64,000 bases of DNA from Phenylobacterium sp. (GTDB lineage: Bacteria; Pseudomonadota; Alphaproteobacteria; Caulobacterales; Caulobacteraceae): the NCBI RefSeq assembly GCF_004297125.1, contig NZ_SCVD01000019.1:451387-515386 (forward strand), in the 5' to 3' direction. The translations under genes were made by a program, and so were the position numbers. The notes below the pieces were generated by a model. The model was not told the DNA's origin and searched no databases. It worked only from the letters and a program-made list of their open reading frames with translations. Below, one piece after another: positions 9,490 through 19,736 of the stretch (position 1 is the first letter of the stretch; every line of letters starts with the position of its first letter).

Positions 9490-11181
9490 ATGCGTTTCAC
9501 CATCAAACTCAAGCTGATCATAGCGTTCAGCCTACTGCTGGCGCTGATGCTGGGTGTCGCCAGCTTCGGCATCGTCCAGGTCAACCGCATGGGGTCGCTC
9601 CACGACGAGATGATCGAGGGGCCCGTAACGCGGCTGGACCGCGCCCGCTTGCTCAACACCGCCCTGCTGCAGATCCTGCGTTCGGAAAAAAACCTCGTCC
9701 TGACCGAGGACGCGGCCGAGAGCCGCGCTGAGATCGCCAAGATCGAAGCGCAGAAGAAGATCTTCGGCGAGACGCTCGCCCACGCGATCGAGGTCGCCAC
9801 GCCCGAGGGACGTCCGAAGTGGGAAGCCCTGCAGGACGAATGGAATCGCTTCCTGCCGATGGACGCCGAGATTCAGCGGCTGGGCGGCGAGAACAAGAAC
9901 GCCGAGGCCATTGCCCTCATGCACGGCCCGCAGCGGACTGTGAACGACTCGATCTTCAAGGCCTCCGACGGCCTGGTTGATCTGAACGAAAGGCTGCTCA
10001 AGACCGCCGGCGAGCAATATGACGCCGCGGCCGCCACCAGCCGGGCGATGTTCATGGGGATCACCGCCGTGGCGCTGTTGCTGGCTATCGCCTCGGCCGT
10101 GTGGCTCTCGCTGACCATCAGCAGGGGTCTGAACCGCGCTGGCGTCGCCCTCCAAGGCGTGGCCGAGGGGGACCTGACCCGCACCGCGGAGATCACCAGC
10201 AACGATGAAATCGGCGACCTTCTGAGCCACCTGAACTCGATGATCGAGCGCCTGCGCAGCGTCGTCGGCGGCGCCCTCGACGCCTCGGAGCAGGTCTCGG
10301 CCGGCAGCCAAGAACTCAGCGCGGCCGCCGAGCAGGTCAGCTCGGGCGCGACGGAACAGGCCTCGTCGGTGGAAGAGGCCTCGGCCTCGATGGAAGAGAT
10401 GGCCGCCAACATCCGCCAGACGGCCGACAACGCCTCACAGACCGAGCAGATCGCTCGCCAGTCGGCCAAGGACGCCGAAGTCTCCGGCGTGGCCGTGAAC
10501 CGTGCGGTCGAGGCCATGCAGACCATCGCCGAGAAGATCACCATCGTTCAGGAGATCGCCCGTCAGACCGACCTGCTGGCCCTGAACGCGGCGGTGGAAG
10601 CCGCCCGCGCCGGGGAGCACGGCAAGGGCTTCGCGGTCGTCGCCTCCGAAGTCCGCAAGCTGGCCGAGCGCAGTCAGACCGCCGCCACCGAGATCGGCGC
10701 CGTCTCGACCGAGACCGTGAAAGCCGCCCAGTCAGCCGGCGAGATGCTGACCCGCCTGGTGCCGGACATCCGCCGCACCTCGGAGCTTGTCTCCGAGATC
10801 AGCGCGGCCTGCCGCGAGCAGGACATCGGGGCCAGCCAGGTCAACGAGGCGATCCAGCAGCTCGACAAGGTCACCCAGACCAACTCCAGCGCCTCGGAGC
10901 AGATGGCCTCGACGTCCGAGGAACTGGCCGCCCAGGCCGAGGAACTGCAGGCCTCGATCGCCTTCTTCCGCACCGACGCCACCGGCAAGGCGCGCGCGAC
11001 GGCTCCGGTCCGGCGCGCCGCCCCGGCGCCGGCCCGGGCCCGCGCTACGGCTCCGCGGCCGCCCGTCCGCCCGGTGAGCAAGACCGTCAAGGCCCAGCAG
11101 GCTGCGGCCCAGGGCTTCGCCCTCGACCTCGCCCAGGGTGGTCCCGACGAGCAGGACGCGGCCTTCCGCGAGTACGCCTGA
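9490..11181 (+). CDS. Methyl-accepting chemotaxis protein (4HB sensor, single HAMP)
   Basis: A 563-residue transmembrane chemoreceptor. TM1 is near residues 8-30, followed by a periplasmic helical domain of four-helix-bundle (4HB_MCP) type, TM2 near 183-207, one HAMP domain ending about 255, then the cytoplasmic signalling domain. The hairpin tip is canonical: [17 protein letters not shown] continuing into [20 protein letters not shown]. After the coiled coil comes an Ala/Pro/Arg-rich linker and a short conserved tail ending FREYA that is shared with the next receptor. There is no NWETF-type pentapeptide, so CheR tethering would need another motif. The ligand is unknown. Confidence 0.95.
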   Translation: MRFTIKLKLIIAFSLLLALMLGVASFGIVQVNRMGSLHDEMIEGPVTRLDRARLLNTALLQILRSEKNLVLTEDAAESRAEIAKIEAQKKIFGETLAHAIEVATPEGRPKWEALQDEWNRFLPMDAEIQRLGGENKNAEAIALMHGPQRTVNDSIFKASDGLVDLNERLLKTAGEQYDAAAATSRAMFMGITAVALLLAIASAVWLSLTISRGLNRAGVALQGVAEGDLTRTAEITSNDEIGDLLSHLNSMIERLRSVVGGALDASEQVSAGSQELSAAAEQVSSGATEQASSVEEASASMEEMAANIRQTADNASQTEQIARQSAKDAEVSGVAVNRAVEAMQTIAEKITIVQEIARQTDLLALNAAVEAARAGEHGKGFAVVASEVRKLAERSQTAATEIGAVSTETVKAAQSAGEMLTRLVPDIRRTSELVSEISAACREQDIGASQVNEAIQQLDKVTQTNSSASEQMASTSEELAAQAEELQASIAFFRTDATGKARATAPVRRAAPAPARARATAPRPPVRPVSKTVKAQQAAAQGFALDLAQGGPDEQDAAFREYA

Positions 11182-11259
11182 CCTACTTCACCGCCGCGGG
11201 GCCAGGCTCCGCGGTCACCCTGAATTCCCCGCCCGGACACCGGTCCCTGGAGCCCGACC

Positions 11260-13065
11260 ATGCGTTTCACCATCAAGCTTAAGCTGGGCTTGGCCTTCGC
11301 CCTGATCATCGTCCTGATGGTCGGCGCCACGAGCTTCGGCATCTTCCAGCTCAACAAGATCAACAGCGCCCAGACGGCGATGGTCGCGGGCCCTGCTCAG
11401 CGTCTTGAGAACGCGCAGGCGCTCAGCATCGCGCTGCTGCAGATTCTACGGGCCGAGAAGAACATGGCCATAACCAACGACGCGGCCTCCAACGCGCGCG
11501 ACAACGCCAAGGCCGATGTCGAGAAGAGACAGTTCATCGCGGTGCTCCAGCAATCCGAAGCCCTCGCCAGCGCGGAAGGGAAGGCCAAGTGGCTGGCGCT
11601 CCGCGAGGCGTGGGAAGAGTTCGTGCCGGTCGATGGCGAGATCCGTCAGCTCGCGCTCGCCAATCGAAACGAAGAAGCGACCCAGATCATGCTGGGGAAG
11701 CAGCGCGCGATCAACGAGACGATCACCAAGCAGACGGATGAGTTGGTCGAGCTTTCCAAGGCCCAGCTCAAGGCCGCCGACGCCCAGGGCAACGCCGACT
11801 ACGCGCTGGCCCGCAACGCGCTGATCGCCATCCTCGCGGTCTGCTTCCTGCTCGCGGTGGGCGCCGCCATCTGGCTCTCGCTGACCATCAGCCGCGGCCT
11901 GAAGAAGATCTCGGACCTGACCGAAGCGGTCGCCATTGGCGACCTGAACCAGACGATCACGGTCACCACCAACGACGAGATCAAGGACTTGGTGGATACG
12001 GTCAACCGCATGACCGCCAACCTGCGCGCCACCGCGACCCTGGCCGATCAGGTCGCCGACGGCGACCTGACGGTCCAGCCCAAGCCGCTGTCCGACAAGG
12101 ACACCCTGGGCCTGGCCCTGGAGCGGATGGTGGAACGCCTGCGCGGCGTCGTCACCGGCGCGCTGGACGCGTCGGAACAGGTGTCGTCGGGCAGTCAGGA
12201 ACTGTCGGCCGCCGCCGAGCAGGTCAGCTCGGGCGCCACGGAACAGGCCTCCTCGGTGGAAGAGGCTTCGGCCTCGATGGAAGAGATGGCCGCCAACATC
12301 AAGCAGACGGCCGACAACGCTTCGCAGACCGAACAGATCGCCCGTCAGTCGGCCAAGGACGCCGAGGCCAGCGGCGAAGCCGTGGCCCGCGCGGTGGGCG
12401 CCATGCAGACCATCGCCGAGAAGATCACCATCGTGCAGGAGATCGCTCGCCAGACCGACCTGCTGGCCCTGAACGCGGCCGTCGAGGCCGCCCGGGCCGG
12501 CGAACACGGCAAGGGCTTCGCAGTGGTCGCTTCGGAAGTCCGCAAACTGGCCGAACGCAGCCAGACTGCCGCCACCGAGATCGGCGCCGTCTCCACCGAC
12601 ACGGTGAAGGCCGCCCAGTCGGCTGGAGAGATGCTGACGCGCCTGGTGCCCGACATCCGCCGCACGTCGGAACTGGTCGCCGAGATCAGCGCCGCCTGCC
12701 GCGAACAGGACATCGGAGCCAGCCAGGTCAACGAAGCGATCCAGCAACTGGACAAGGTCACTCAGACCAACTCCAGCGCCTCGGAGCAGATGGCTTCCAC
12801 GTCCGAGGAACTGGCCGCCCAGGCTGAGGAACTTCAGGCGTCCATCGCCTTCTTCCGGATCGAGGCGAGCGGCAAGTCGCGCGCCTCGGTCGCCGCCGCG
12901 CCGGTCCGCAAGGCCGCTCCGGCTCGCGCAGCGGCTCCGCGACCCGCCGCCCGCCCTGCGAACAAGACCGTCCAGGCGCAACAGGCCGCGGCCAAGGGCT
13001 TCGCCCTCGACCTGGCCCAGGGCGGCCCCGACGACCAGGACGCGGCCTTCCGGGAGTATGCCTGA
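11260..13065 (+). CDS. Methyl-accepting chemotaxis protein (4HB sensor, extended HAMP)
   Basis: A 601-residue paralogue of the preceding receptor. TM1 is near 8-30 and TM2 near 186-210, with a periplasmic four-helix-bundle-like domain that begins similarly ([11 protein letters not shown]) but has diverged through most of its length. It has an additional HAMP-like segment: a canonical HAMP ([18 protein letters not shown]) followed by [20 protein letters not shown], accounting for most of its extra length. The signalling domain is almost identical in protein sequence to its neighbour, including the tip and the FREYA tail, while codons differ at many synonymous positions. The last codons overlap the downstream cheW. 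Confidence 0.95.
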   Translation: MRFTIKLKLGLAFALIIVLMVGATSFGIFQLNKINSAQTAMVAGPAQRLENAQALSIALLQILRAEKNMAITNDAASNARDNAKADVEKRQFIAVLQQSEALASAEGKAKWLALREAWEEFVPVDGEIRQLALANRNEEATQIMLGKQRAINETITKQTDELVELSKAQLKAADAQGNADYALARNALIAILAVCFLLAVGAAIWLSLTISRGLKKISDLTEAVAIGDLNQTITVTTNDEIKDLVDTVNRMTANLRATATLADQVADGDLTVQPKPLSDKDTLGLALERMVERLRGVVTGALDASEQVSSGSQELSAAAEQVSSGATEQASSVEEASASMEEMAANIKQTADNASQTEQIARQSAKDAEASGEAVARAVGAMQTIAEKITIVQEIARQTDLLALNAAVEAARAGEHGKGFAVVASEVRKLAERSQTAATEIGAVSTDTVKAAQSAGEMLTRLVPDIRRTSELVAEISAACREQDIGASQVNEAIQQLDKVTQTNSSASEQMASTSEELAAQAEELQASIAFFRIEASGKSRASVAAAPVRKAAPARAAAPRPAARPANKTVQAQQAAAKGFALDLAQGGPDDQDAAFREYA

Positions 13066-13549
13066 GATGGCCGCCGCTGAAGTGCAGTACGTCACCCTGG
13101 GCCTCGGCGTCGAAGTGTTCGCCGTGCCCGTGGAGTTCGTCCGCGAGATCCTCGACTACCGTCAGCCGTTCGCGATCCCCGAGGGGCCGGCCTACCTCCT
13201 GGGCCTGACCGACGTGCGCGGTCGCGGCACGGCGACCATCGACCTGCGGGCCAAGCTCGGCCTGCCGACGATCCCACCCGGCCCCAGCACCCGGATTCTG
13301 GTGCTGGACATCCCGCTGGAGGGTCGGCTGCTCTCCTTGGGCCTGGTCGCCGATCGGGTGATCGAGGTGGTCTCCGTCGCGGCCGACCAGATCGAGCCGG
13401 CGCCGGACATCGGCGTCGCCTGGCGCTCGGACTACATCGCGGGCGTCGTCCGGCGTGACGACGGCTTCGTGGTGCTGTTCGAGCTGGCCAAGCTGCTGAC
13501 CACCCAGGAAGCCGCCGCCCTGCCGGCGGTCGCCGACGCGGCGGCCTGA
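13058..13549 (+). CDS. cheW: CheW-type coupling protein (second copy)
   Basis: A second single-domain CheW (163 residues from the ATG at 13058; an ATG at 13067 is an equally plausible start and has better spacing from the GGGAG sequence). The domain shows [18 protein letters not shown] and [20 protein letters not shown]. It is clearly diverged from the first CheW in this operon: the usual NLRG-type motif is DVRGRG here. It overlaps the end of the preceding receptor gene, implying coupled translation with it. Two couplers in one operon suggest mixed arrays or receptor-specific coupling, which is inference. Confidence 0.92.
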   Translation: MPEMAAAEVQYVTLGLGVEVFAVPVEFVREILDYRQPFAIPEGPAYLLGLTDVRGRGTATIDLRAKLGLPTIPPGPSTRILVLDIPLEGRLLSLGLVADRVIEVVSVAADQIEPAPDIGVAWRSDYIAGVVRRDDGFVVLFELAKLLTTQEAAALPAVADAAA

Positions 13550-13585
13550 CGGCTGGCCCACCTCCTCCAGAACGGATGATCCATC

Positions 13586-14440
13586 TTGTCGGCTGAGCTC
13601 GCCTACGTCTCTGACGCCCACGACACCCTCAGCCCGGCGAACTTCCGCCGGCTGTCCGAGTTCATACACGGCTACAGCGGCATCAAGATGCCGCCGGCGA
13701 AGAAGACCATGCTGGAAGGCCGGCTGCGCCGCCGCCTGCGCGAGCGCCGGATGGGCAGCTTCGACGAATACTGCGCCTTCCTGTTTCAGCAGGGCGGGAT
13801 CGACGCCGAGGCCATCCACCTGATCGACGTGGTCACGACCAACAAGACCGACTTCTTCCGCGAGCCCGCGCACTTCGATTTCCTGGTCAACAAGGCGCTG
13901 CCGGGCTTCCAGAAGGAAGGCCGCCGCCAGGTCCAGGTCTGGAGCTCCGCCTGCTCGATCGGCGCGGAGCCCTACACGATCGCCATGCTGATGGACGACT
14001 ACTGCCGCGAGCACCGTGGCCTCGACTATTCCATCTTCGCCACCGATCTCTGTACCCAGGTGCTGGGCGAGGCGCTGATCGGGATCTATCCGGCCGCCAT
14101 GATCGAGCCGGTGCCGATCGCCCTGCGCGAGCGCCACGTCCTGGTTCCGCGGGACGGGTCGCAGAAGGTCGTGCGGATGGCTCCGCACCTTAGGTCCAAG
14201 CTCTCGTTCGCCCGCCAGAACCTGATGGACGCCAAGTACGCAGCGCCCAGGGACCTGGACATGATCTTTTGCCGCAACCTGCTGATCTATTTCGACAAGC
14301 CGACCCAGGCCGCGGTCCTCAAGCGGCTGTGCGCACACCTGCGTCCCGGCGGCTATCTGTTCCTCGGGCACTCCGAGACCATCGTGGGCGTTGAGCTGCC
14401 GGTGCGCACGGTGTCCGGCACCGTCTTCCAGAGGATCTGA
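13586..14440 (+). CDS. cheR: Chemotaxis protein methyltransferase CheR
   Basis: The enzyme transfers methyl groups from S-adenosylmethionine to receptor glutamates during adaptation. The 284-residue product has the helical N-terminal CheR domain (about 10-75), then the catalytic domain with TTNKTDFFREPAHFDFL, the SAM-binding SSACSIGAEPYTIAM motif, and DMIFCRNLLIYFDKPTQ. The start is TTG at 13586. It follows the second cheW by 36 bases and precedes cheB by three. The length matches ordinary CheR without extra TPR domains. Confidence 0.96.
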   Translation: MSAELAYVSDAHDTLSPANFRRLSEFIHGYSGIKMPPAKKTMLEGRLRRRLRERRMGSFDEYCAFLFQQGGIDAEAIHLIDVVTTNKTDFFREPAHFDFLVNKALPGFQKEGRRQVQVWSSACSIGAEPYTIAMLMDDYCREHRGLDYSIFATDLCTQVLGEALIGIYPAAMIEPVPIALRERHVLVPRDGSQKVVRMAPHLRSKLSFARQNLMDAKYAAPRDLDMIFCRNLLIYFDKPTQAAVLKRLCAHLRPGGYLFLGHSETIVGVELPVRTVSGTVFQRI

Positions 14441-15538
<1,098 letters not shown>

Positions 15539-15561
15539 CGCCGAGCGCCTGCGGCGCGTCT

Positions 15562-17268
15562 CTACGTCGCCGGCGGCGCGTAGGCCGCGTGGACCTGGCG
15601 TTCGCGGGCCATGGTGTAGAGCCTGCCGATCTCGGCCATGACCTCGGCCAGGGCCGCGGTCGCCGCCGCGTCCAGGTCCTCGACCGCTCCGGGCTCGGCC
15701 GGGCGCAGGCCGTCGGCTGCGGCGGTCAGCACGCCGCTGACCTCGGCCTGGAAGTTCAGCCGCGCGGTGGCCTGGTTCAGGACCTGGATCACCGCGTCGC
15801 CCTGAGCCGCCATCCCGGCGAGCTCGGCGCCCACCTTGCTCTCGGCCTCGCGGATCGGCGCCGCGGCGGTCTCCAGCAGCGCGCCCACCGCGGCCGAGCC
15901 GCCGCCGGCGTCCGCTTCCGCCTCGAACCCGCCCCCCAGTTCCACGAGGATCGCCTCGGCCTGGCCTGCGGTGTCGCCCAGCACATCGGCGTACTGGCGC
16001 AGCTCCACGGCCACGACGCTCAGCGGCCGGCCGGCGTCGCCCAGGCGCCCGCACTTCAGGTTCGCGTTCAGCGCCATCGATTGGATCGAAGCCTTGATGG
16101 CGCGGATCGAATTGATCCGCTGGGCCAGGCCCACGGCGGTAGTCTCGGCGGTGCGCCCGACCTTCAGCGCCGCCGCCTCGGCCGCGCCCATCTCCTGCAC
16201 CAGCGACATGGCCTCGCCCAGGCTGACCTCCAGCCGCGCGAGGTCGCCGGTCGTGTCGCCGCGACCGCCCGAGCCGCGCGCCGCCTCGCGGAGCTGCAGC
16301 AGCTTGCGGGCGTCGCCGGCCACGCCGGCCAGGCTCTGGGCGATCTTCTCGACCTCGCGGTCGAAGCTCTCGGCGGTGTCGTCCAACTGGGCGGCCAGCA
16401 TCGCCAGCACCAGGGCGTCGGCGTCGGGGTTCGCCTCACCGGCGACGCGGCGGCGCTCCAGGATCTCGAGGCTGGTCTCGACGTGCTCCACCCGCTGGCG
16501 CGCGGTGTCGCCGATCTGCAGGCCGCACAGCGCCATGCCCACCTTGCCCTGCAGGCCGCGGGCGATGGCCCCGACCTCGGCCGCCACGGCGGCGACCCGC
16601 TTGTGGTGCTCGGCCAGGGTCACGGCGTCGGCGGCCAGCTGCAGCGGCACCGCCGGCAGCACCTCGGCGCAGCGGTCGTCGAGGTCGTTCTCGTGGTTCA
16701 GCGCCGCGCCGATCAGGGCGCCCAGGCTCTCCAGGTCGCGCCCGAACTCGTCCAGCTGGACGCGGCCTTCGGAGATGGCGTTGTAGATCTCCCGGGCGAA
16801 TTCCTCGAACTCGACGAAGGCGCCCGGCACGGTGCCGGCGGTCACCTTGATGTTGACCGCGAAGACCCGCAGGTAGCGCAGCGCCTGCTGCATGTCGGCG
16901 ATGTGGATCCCTAGCTGGCGGCTGGTGGCCGCCAGGCCGTGGCAGCGTTCGCGGTGGCCGGCGCGCGATCCGGCCAGGCCGCTCAGCTCGGCGGCGGCCG
17001 CGGACAGCTTCTCGGTGGCGCCGTCGACCGTCTCGGCGTTGAACAGGCTGGTGAGCTGGTCCAGCGATCCGATCAGGCCGCCTACGACCTCGACGGACTT
17101 TTCCAAGGTGACGCCGAGGTCCAGGAACTTGCCTTCGATGACACCGCGCGCGGCGGCCAGACGGCCGGCCACGCGGGCGAGCGGGGCCGCGTCGGCCACG
17201 TACGGGTGATCGGGGATTTCGGCTTCGGCATACTGGACGGCAAGGGACAAGGCGGCCAACTCTCTCAA
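15562..17268 (-). CDS. Soluble chemoreceptor-like coiled-coil protein with degenerate signalling tips
   Basis: A 568-residue, almost wholly helical protein with no membrane segment, convergent with the che operon. Residues about 386-430 (SIRAIKASIQSMALNANLKC, then GRLGDAGRPLSVVAVELRQY) align with the chemoreceptor hairpin tip, the counterpart of [20 protein letters not shown] in the neighbouring receptors. Key positions have changed: the AARAGE stretch became LKCGRLGDAG. A second, weaker tip-like stretch occurs at about 131-163 (LRVFAVNIKVTAG, then FEEFAREIYNAI), and CGLQIGDTARQRVEHVE near 248-264 resembles a motif seen in MCP-like proteins. The start appears to be TTG at 17268; an in-frame stop lies just upstream and no Shine-Dalgarno is clear. 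It may bind CheA/CheW or receptors; function unknown. Confidence 0.75.
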   Translation of the reverse strand: MRELAALSLAVQYAEAEIPDHPYVADAAPLARVAGRLAAARGVIEGKFLDLGVTLEKSVEVVGGLIGSLDQLTSLFNAETVDGATEKLSAAAAELSGLAGSRAGHRERCHGLAATSRQLGIHIADMQQALRYLRVFAVNIKVTAGTVPGAFVEFEEFAREIYNAISEGRVQLDEFGRDLESLGALIGAALNHENDLDDRCAEVLPAVPLQLAADAVTLAEHHKRVAAVAAEVGAIARGLQGKVGMALCGLQIGDTARQRVEHVETSLEILERRRVAGEANPDADALVLAMLAAQLDDTAESFDREVEKIAQSLAGVAGDARKLLQLREAARGSGGRGDTTGDLARLEVSLGEAMSLVQEMGAAEAAALKVGRTAETTAVGLAQRINSIRAIKASIQSMALNANLKCGRLGDAGRPLSVVAVELRQYADVLGDTAGQAEAILVELGGGFEAEADAGGGSAAVGALLETAAAPIREAESKVGAELAGMAAQGDAVIQVLNQATARLNFQAEVSGVLTAAADGLRPAEPGAVEDLDAAATAALAEVMAEIGRLYTMARERQVHAAYAPPAT

Positions 17269-17570
17269 CGGTCCGGCAGCCTAGAGCGACAGGTCGGAAT
17301 CTTCGGTGAATCGCCGTGGTTTATGGAGTCCGAAGCCAGTTTCCGTAGGAACAAGCCGAGGTTATCTCGCCCGGTCTTCTGAGCCGAGGGGCAGGAATGC
17401 CGTCGATCCAGGGTAATCCGAAGTCGTCGCCTGCGGCGAGACGCCGCAGAGCGAAGTTTCCAGGGCCTTGCACGGACGGCCGGGGCGGCGTTGCACGGCG
17501 TCGCCCTGAGGGGCGGGCCTGGACGCCTGCCGCAAGGGCGTCAGGATTCCTATGACGGCTGCGCCGGCGC
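17269..17570. other. Intergenic region with GC-rich hairpin
   Basis: This 302-base gap separates the chemoreceptor-like gene from the cyclase-family gene, both on the minus strand. It would hold the promoter of the former and the 3' end of the latter. The only clear structure is a perfect 8-bp stem with a three-base loop, CTGCGGCG-AGA-CGCCGCAG, at 17431-17449. There is no T-tract on either side, so it is not a typical intrinsic terminator. No gene was recognised. Confidence 0.5.
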
Positions 17571-18353
17571 CTACTCGAGGATCGCCACCGCCCGGATCCA
17601 GCCCGCCGAGGCGCCGGCGATCTTCACCGGGAAGCAGGAGAGGGTGAAGCCGGTGGCGGGCAGGGCCTCCAGGTTGGTCAGCTTCTCGATCTGGTAGTAC
17701 TCGCGCAGGCGGCCGGCCTTGTGGCCTTCCCAGATGATCTTCGGGTCGTGCGTCTCGGCCCACTTCCGCGCCGTGTGCGAGAAGGGCGCGTCCCACGACC
17801 AGGCGTCGGTGCCCACCACCTTCACCCCGCGCTCGGTGAGGTAGAGGGTGGCTTCCTCGCCCATGCCGCAGCCCTTGTGGATATAGTCCGGGTCGCCGTA
17901 GGCGGCGCCCGCCGCGGTGTTCACCAGCACGATGTCCAGCGGCCGCAGGGCGTGGCCGATGCGGTCGAGCTCGGCCGCCACGTCGGCGGCGGTGGCGACA
18001 TAGCCGTCCGCGAACCGGCGGAAGTCCAGCTTCACGCCCGGCTGCAGGAAGTACTCCAGGGGCCCCTGGTCGATGGTCGGCGCCGGCCGGATAGTCTCCG
18101 CCGCGTCCGTGGTCGAATGGAAATGCCACGGCGCGTCCATATGGGTCCCGTTGTGGGTGGAGAGCCGCACCTGCTCCACCGCCCAGCCTTCGCCGTCGGG
18201 CAGGTCCTCCGCTTTCAGGCCCGGAAAGAACGAGGCGATCTGACCCACCGTCTCCCTGTGCCGCGAATAGATCACCTGCGGGCGCATCACCTCGGGGTCC
18301 GAGATGATGTCGTTGGTGATCGGGATCGACAGGTCGACCAGCCTGCGCGCCAT
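17571..18353 (-). CDS. Cyclase-family metal-dependent hydrolase (kynurenine formamidase-like)
   Basis: A 260-residue member of the cyclase/kynurenine formamidase fold. The metal-binding signature HxGTHxDxPxH is intact in STHNGTHMDAPWHFHS, and a second conserved region includes NTAAGAAYGDPDYIHKG and WSWDAPF. The family hydrolyses amides, lactones or isatin-like rings; the substrate here is not evident, and no tryptophan-catabolism genes are adjacent. I chose the ATG at 18353, which has GGAGGAA six bases upstream, over one five codons earlier. The gene is monocistronic as far as the sequence shows, with a divergent sugar transferase upstream. Confidence 0.88.
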   Translation of the reverse strand: MARRLVDLSIPITNDIISDPEVMRPQVIYSRHRETVGQIASFFPGLKAEDLPDGEGWAVEQVRLSTHNGTHMDAPWHFHSTTDAAETIRPAPTIDQGPLEYFLQPGVKLDFRRFADGYVATAADVAAELDRIGHALRPLDIVLVNTAAGAAYGDPDYIHKGCGMGEEATLYLTERGVKVVGTDAWSWDAPFSHTARKWAETHDPKIIWEGHKAGRLREYYQIEKLTNLEALPATGFTLSCFPVKIAGASAGWIRAVAILE

Positions 18354-18541
18354 GGGCTTCCTCCGCATCCGCCTCTTCTTGACGTGCGGACTCTAGACCG
18401 CCGCGCGGACGGCGGAACCCCTCGCGCATTGTTTGTGCGCTGCAACATTTTTTTATCGGGCGATGGCCGGTGGCCGGAACCGGCGGTCGTACGAACAGGT
18501 TGAGGGTCTGTGTCGGATGGACCACGGAGCCGGGCTGGGCA

Positions 18542-19201
18542 ATGACCTTGATCGCGCCGATACGTCATGCGCCGGTCGCTGCGCCTGAGACCGCGAGTCC
18601 GGCGCGGGTGGCGCTCAGCCGGCGCAAGCGGGCGTTCGATCTCGCGACCGCCGGCCTGGCCCTGCTGGCCTTCCTGCCGTTGCTGGTCCTGATCGGCACG
18701 GCGATCTGGATGGAGAGCGACGGACCGATCCTCTTCCGCCAGCAGCGCACCGGCCTGAACGGCCGACCATTCCGGATCTACAAGTTCCGCACCATGTTCG
18801 TGACGGAGGACGGCGCCGAGATCCGCCAGGCGGTCCGGGGCGACTCCCGGGTCACGCCGCTGGGCGGGCTCCTGCGCAAGCTCAGCCTGGATGAGCTGCC
18901 GCAGCTCCTCAACGTCCTGCGAGGCGAGATGTCGATCGTCGGGCCGCGGCCGCACGCCATCGCGCACGACATGGTGTGGGCCGACCGCGTGCCGAGCTAC
19001 CTGGACCGGTTCCGCGCCCGGCCCGGCCTGACCGGCGCGGCCCAGGTCCATGGCTACCGCGGGGAGGTGGCGAACGACGAAGGCCTGCTCGCCCGCGTCG
19101 ACGCCGACAACGCCTATATCGACAACTGGTCGTTCGGCCGCGACCTGACGCTGGTGGTCCGCACCGTGCCGCTGCTCCTGGGCGACGCGAAGGCCTTCTA
19201 G
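18542..19201 (+). CDS. Undecaprenyl-phosphate sugar phosphotransferase (bacterial sugar transferase family)
   Basis: An initiating enzyme for polysaccharide synthesis that loads a sugar-1-phosphate onto undecaprenyl phosphate at the inner membrane. The 219-residue protein has a single N-terminal hydrophobic hairpin (about 30-55) and then the catalytic core with [26 protein letters not shown] and IVGPRP. It lacks the long multi-TM N-terminus of WbaP/WcaJ, so it is a minimal, PglC-like monotopic form. In Caulobacter, HfsE, PssY and PssZ of this family act redundantly in holdfast synthesis, so an orphan copy like this is plausible for PssY/PssZ. The ATG at 18542 is preferred over an upstream ATG. 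The 3' end overlaps the convergent MAPEG gene by four bases. Confidence 0.88.
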   Translation: MTLIAPIRHAPVAAPETASPARVALSRRKRAFDLATAGLALLAFLPLLVLIGTAIWMESDGPILFRQQRTGLNGRPFRIYKFRTMFVTEDGAEIRQAVRGDSRVTPLGGLLRKLSLDELPQLLNVLRGEMSIVGPRPHAIAHDMVWADRVPSYLDRFRARPGLTGAAQVHGYRGEVANDEGLLARVDADNAYIDNWSFGRDLTLVVRTVPLLLGDAKAF

Positions 19202-19617
19202 AAGACGACCTGGGCCGCCGAGACCGCCAACGCCAGCAGCACCAGCGAGGCGACCATGAAGACCGCCCAGCGCAGCATGATCACGTTGCTCGTCGCCTGC
19301 ACCAGGCTGTGGATCACCCGCAGGCCCACATAGCCCCAGGCCAGCCCGGCGTTCAGCCCATCGCCATGGCCCGCCACGGCCAGGGTCAGGGCGATGGCGT
19401 AGAACAGCGTCGGCTGCTCCATCAGGTGGTTGTAGTTGTCGGCCTTCCAGCGCACCGGTGGCGGCAGCCGCCCCGACAGCTCGGCGGTGGTCAGGCTGGG
19501 ATCCAGAGCCACCTTGGCCTTCCGCATCGCCGGGATTCGGGTGGCGTAGAGCCAGGCCCACATCACCATCGACCACAGGACGAGGACGACGACGGGCTGA
19601 AGGATTGCGCTGGGCAT
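19198..19617 (-). CDS. MAPEG-family membrane protein
   Basis: A 139-residue integral membrane protein with about four hydrophobic segments (near 5-25, 65-85, 88-105 and 115-137). The sequence NYNHLMEQPTLFYAIALTL is a MAPEG signature (membrane-associated proteins in eicosanoid and glutathione metabolism), followed by WGYVGLRVIHSLVQAT. Bacterial members are often glutathione-dependent or of unknown function. The gene is convergent with the sugar transferase. Upstream of its ATG lies a region shared with the divergent transporter gene. Confidence 0.87.
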   Translation of the reverse strand: MPSAILQPVVVLVLWSMVMWAWLYATRIPAMRKAKVALDPSLTTAELSGRLPPPVRWKADNYNHLMEQPTLFYAIALTLAVAGHGDGLNAGLAWGYVGLRVIHSLVQATSNVIMLRWAVFMVASLVLLALAVSAAQVVF

Positions 19618-19736
19618 CTGGAACCTCCCCGATTCTGATCTTGAACCGATTGGAGACCGCGCAAAGCTGCGCCGTAAAGGCCAGATACCTTGACGAATCC
19701 TGCCATCGGCCCGCGGATGCGGGCTGGGAGCAGCCC

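Noticed and set aside
19458..19736. An upstream ATG extension of the first EamA transporter
   Set aside because: It would add a 93-residue Arg/Pro/Ser-rich tail that is antisense to the MAPEG gene.
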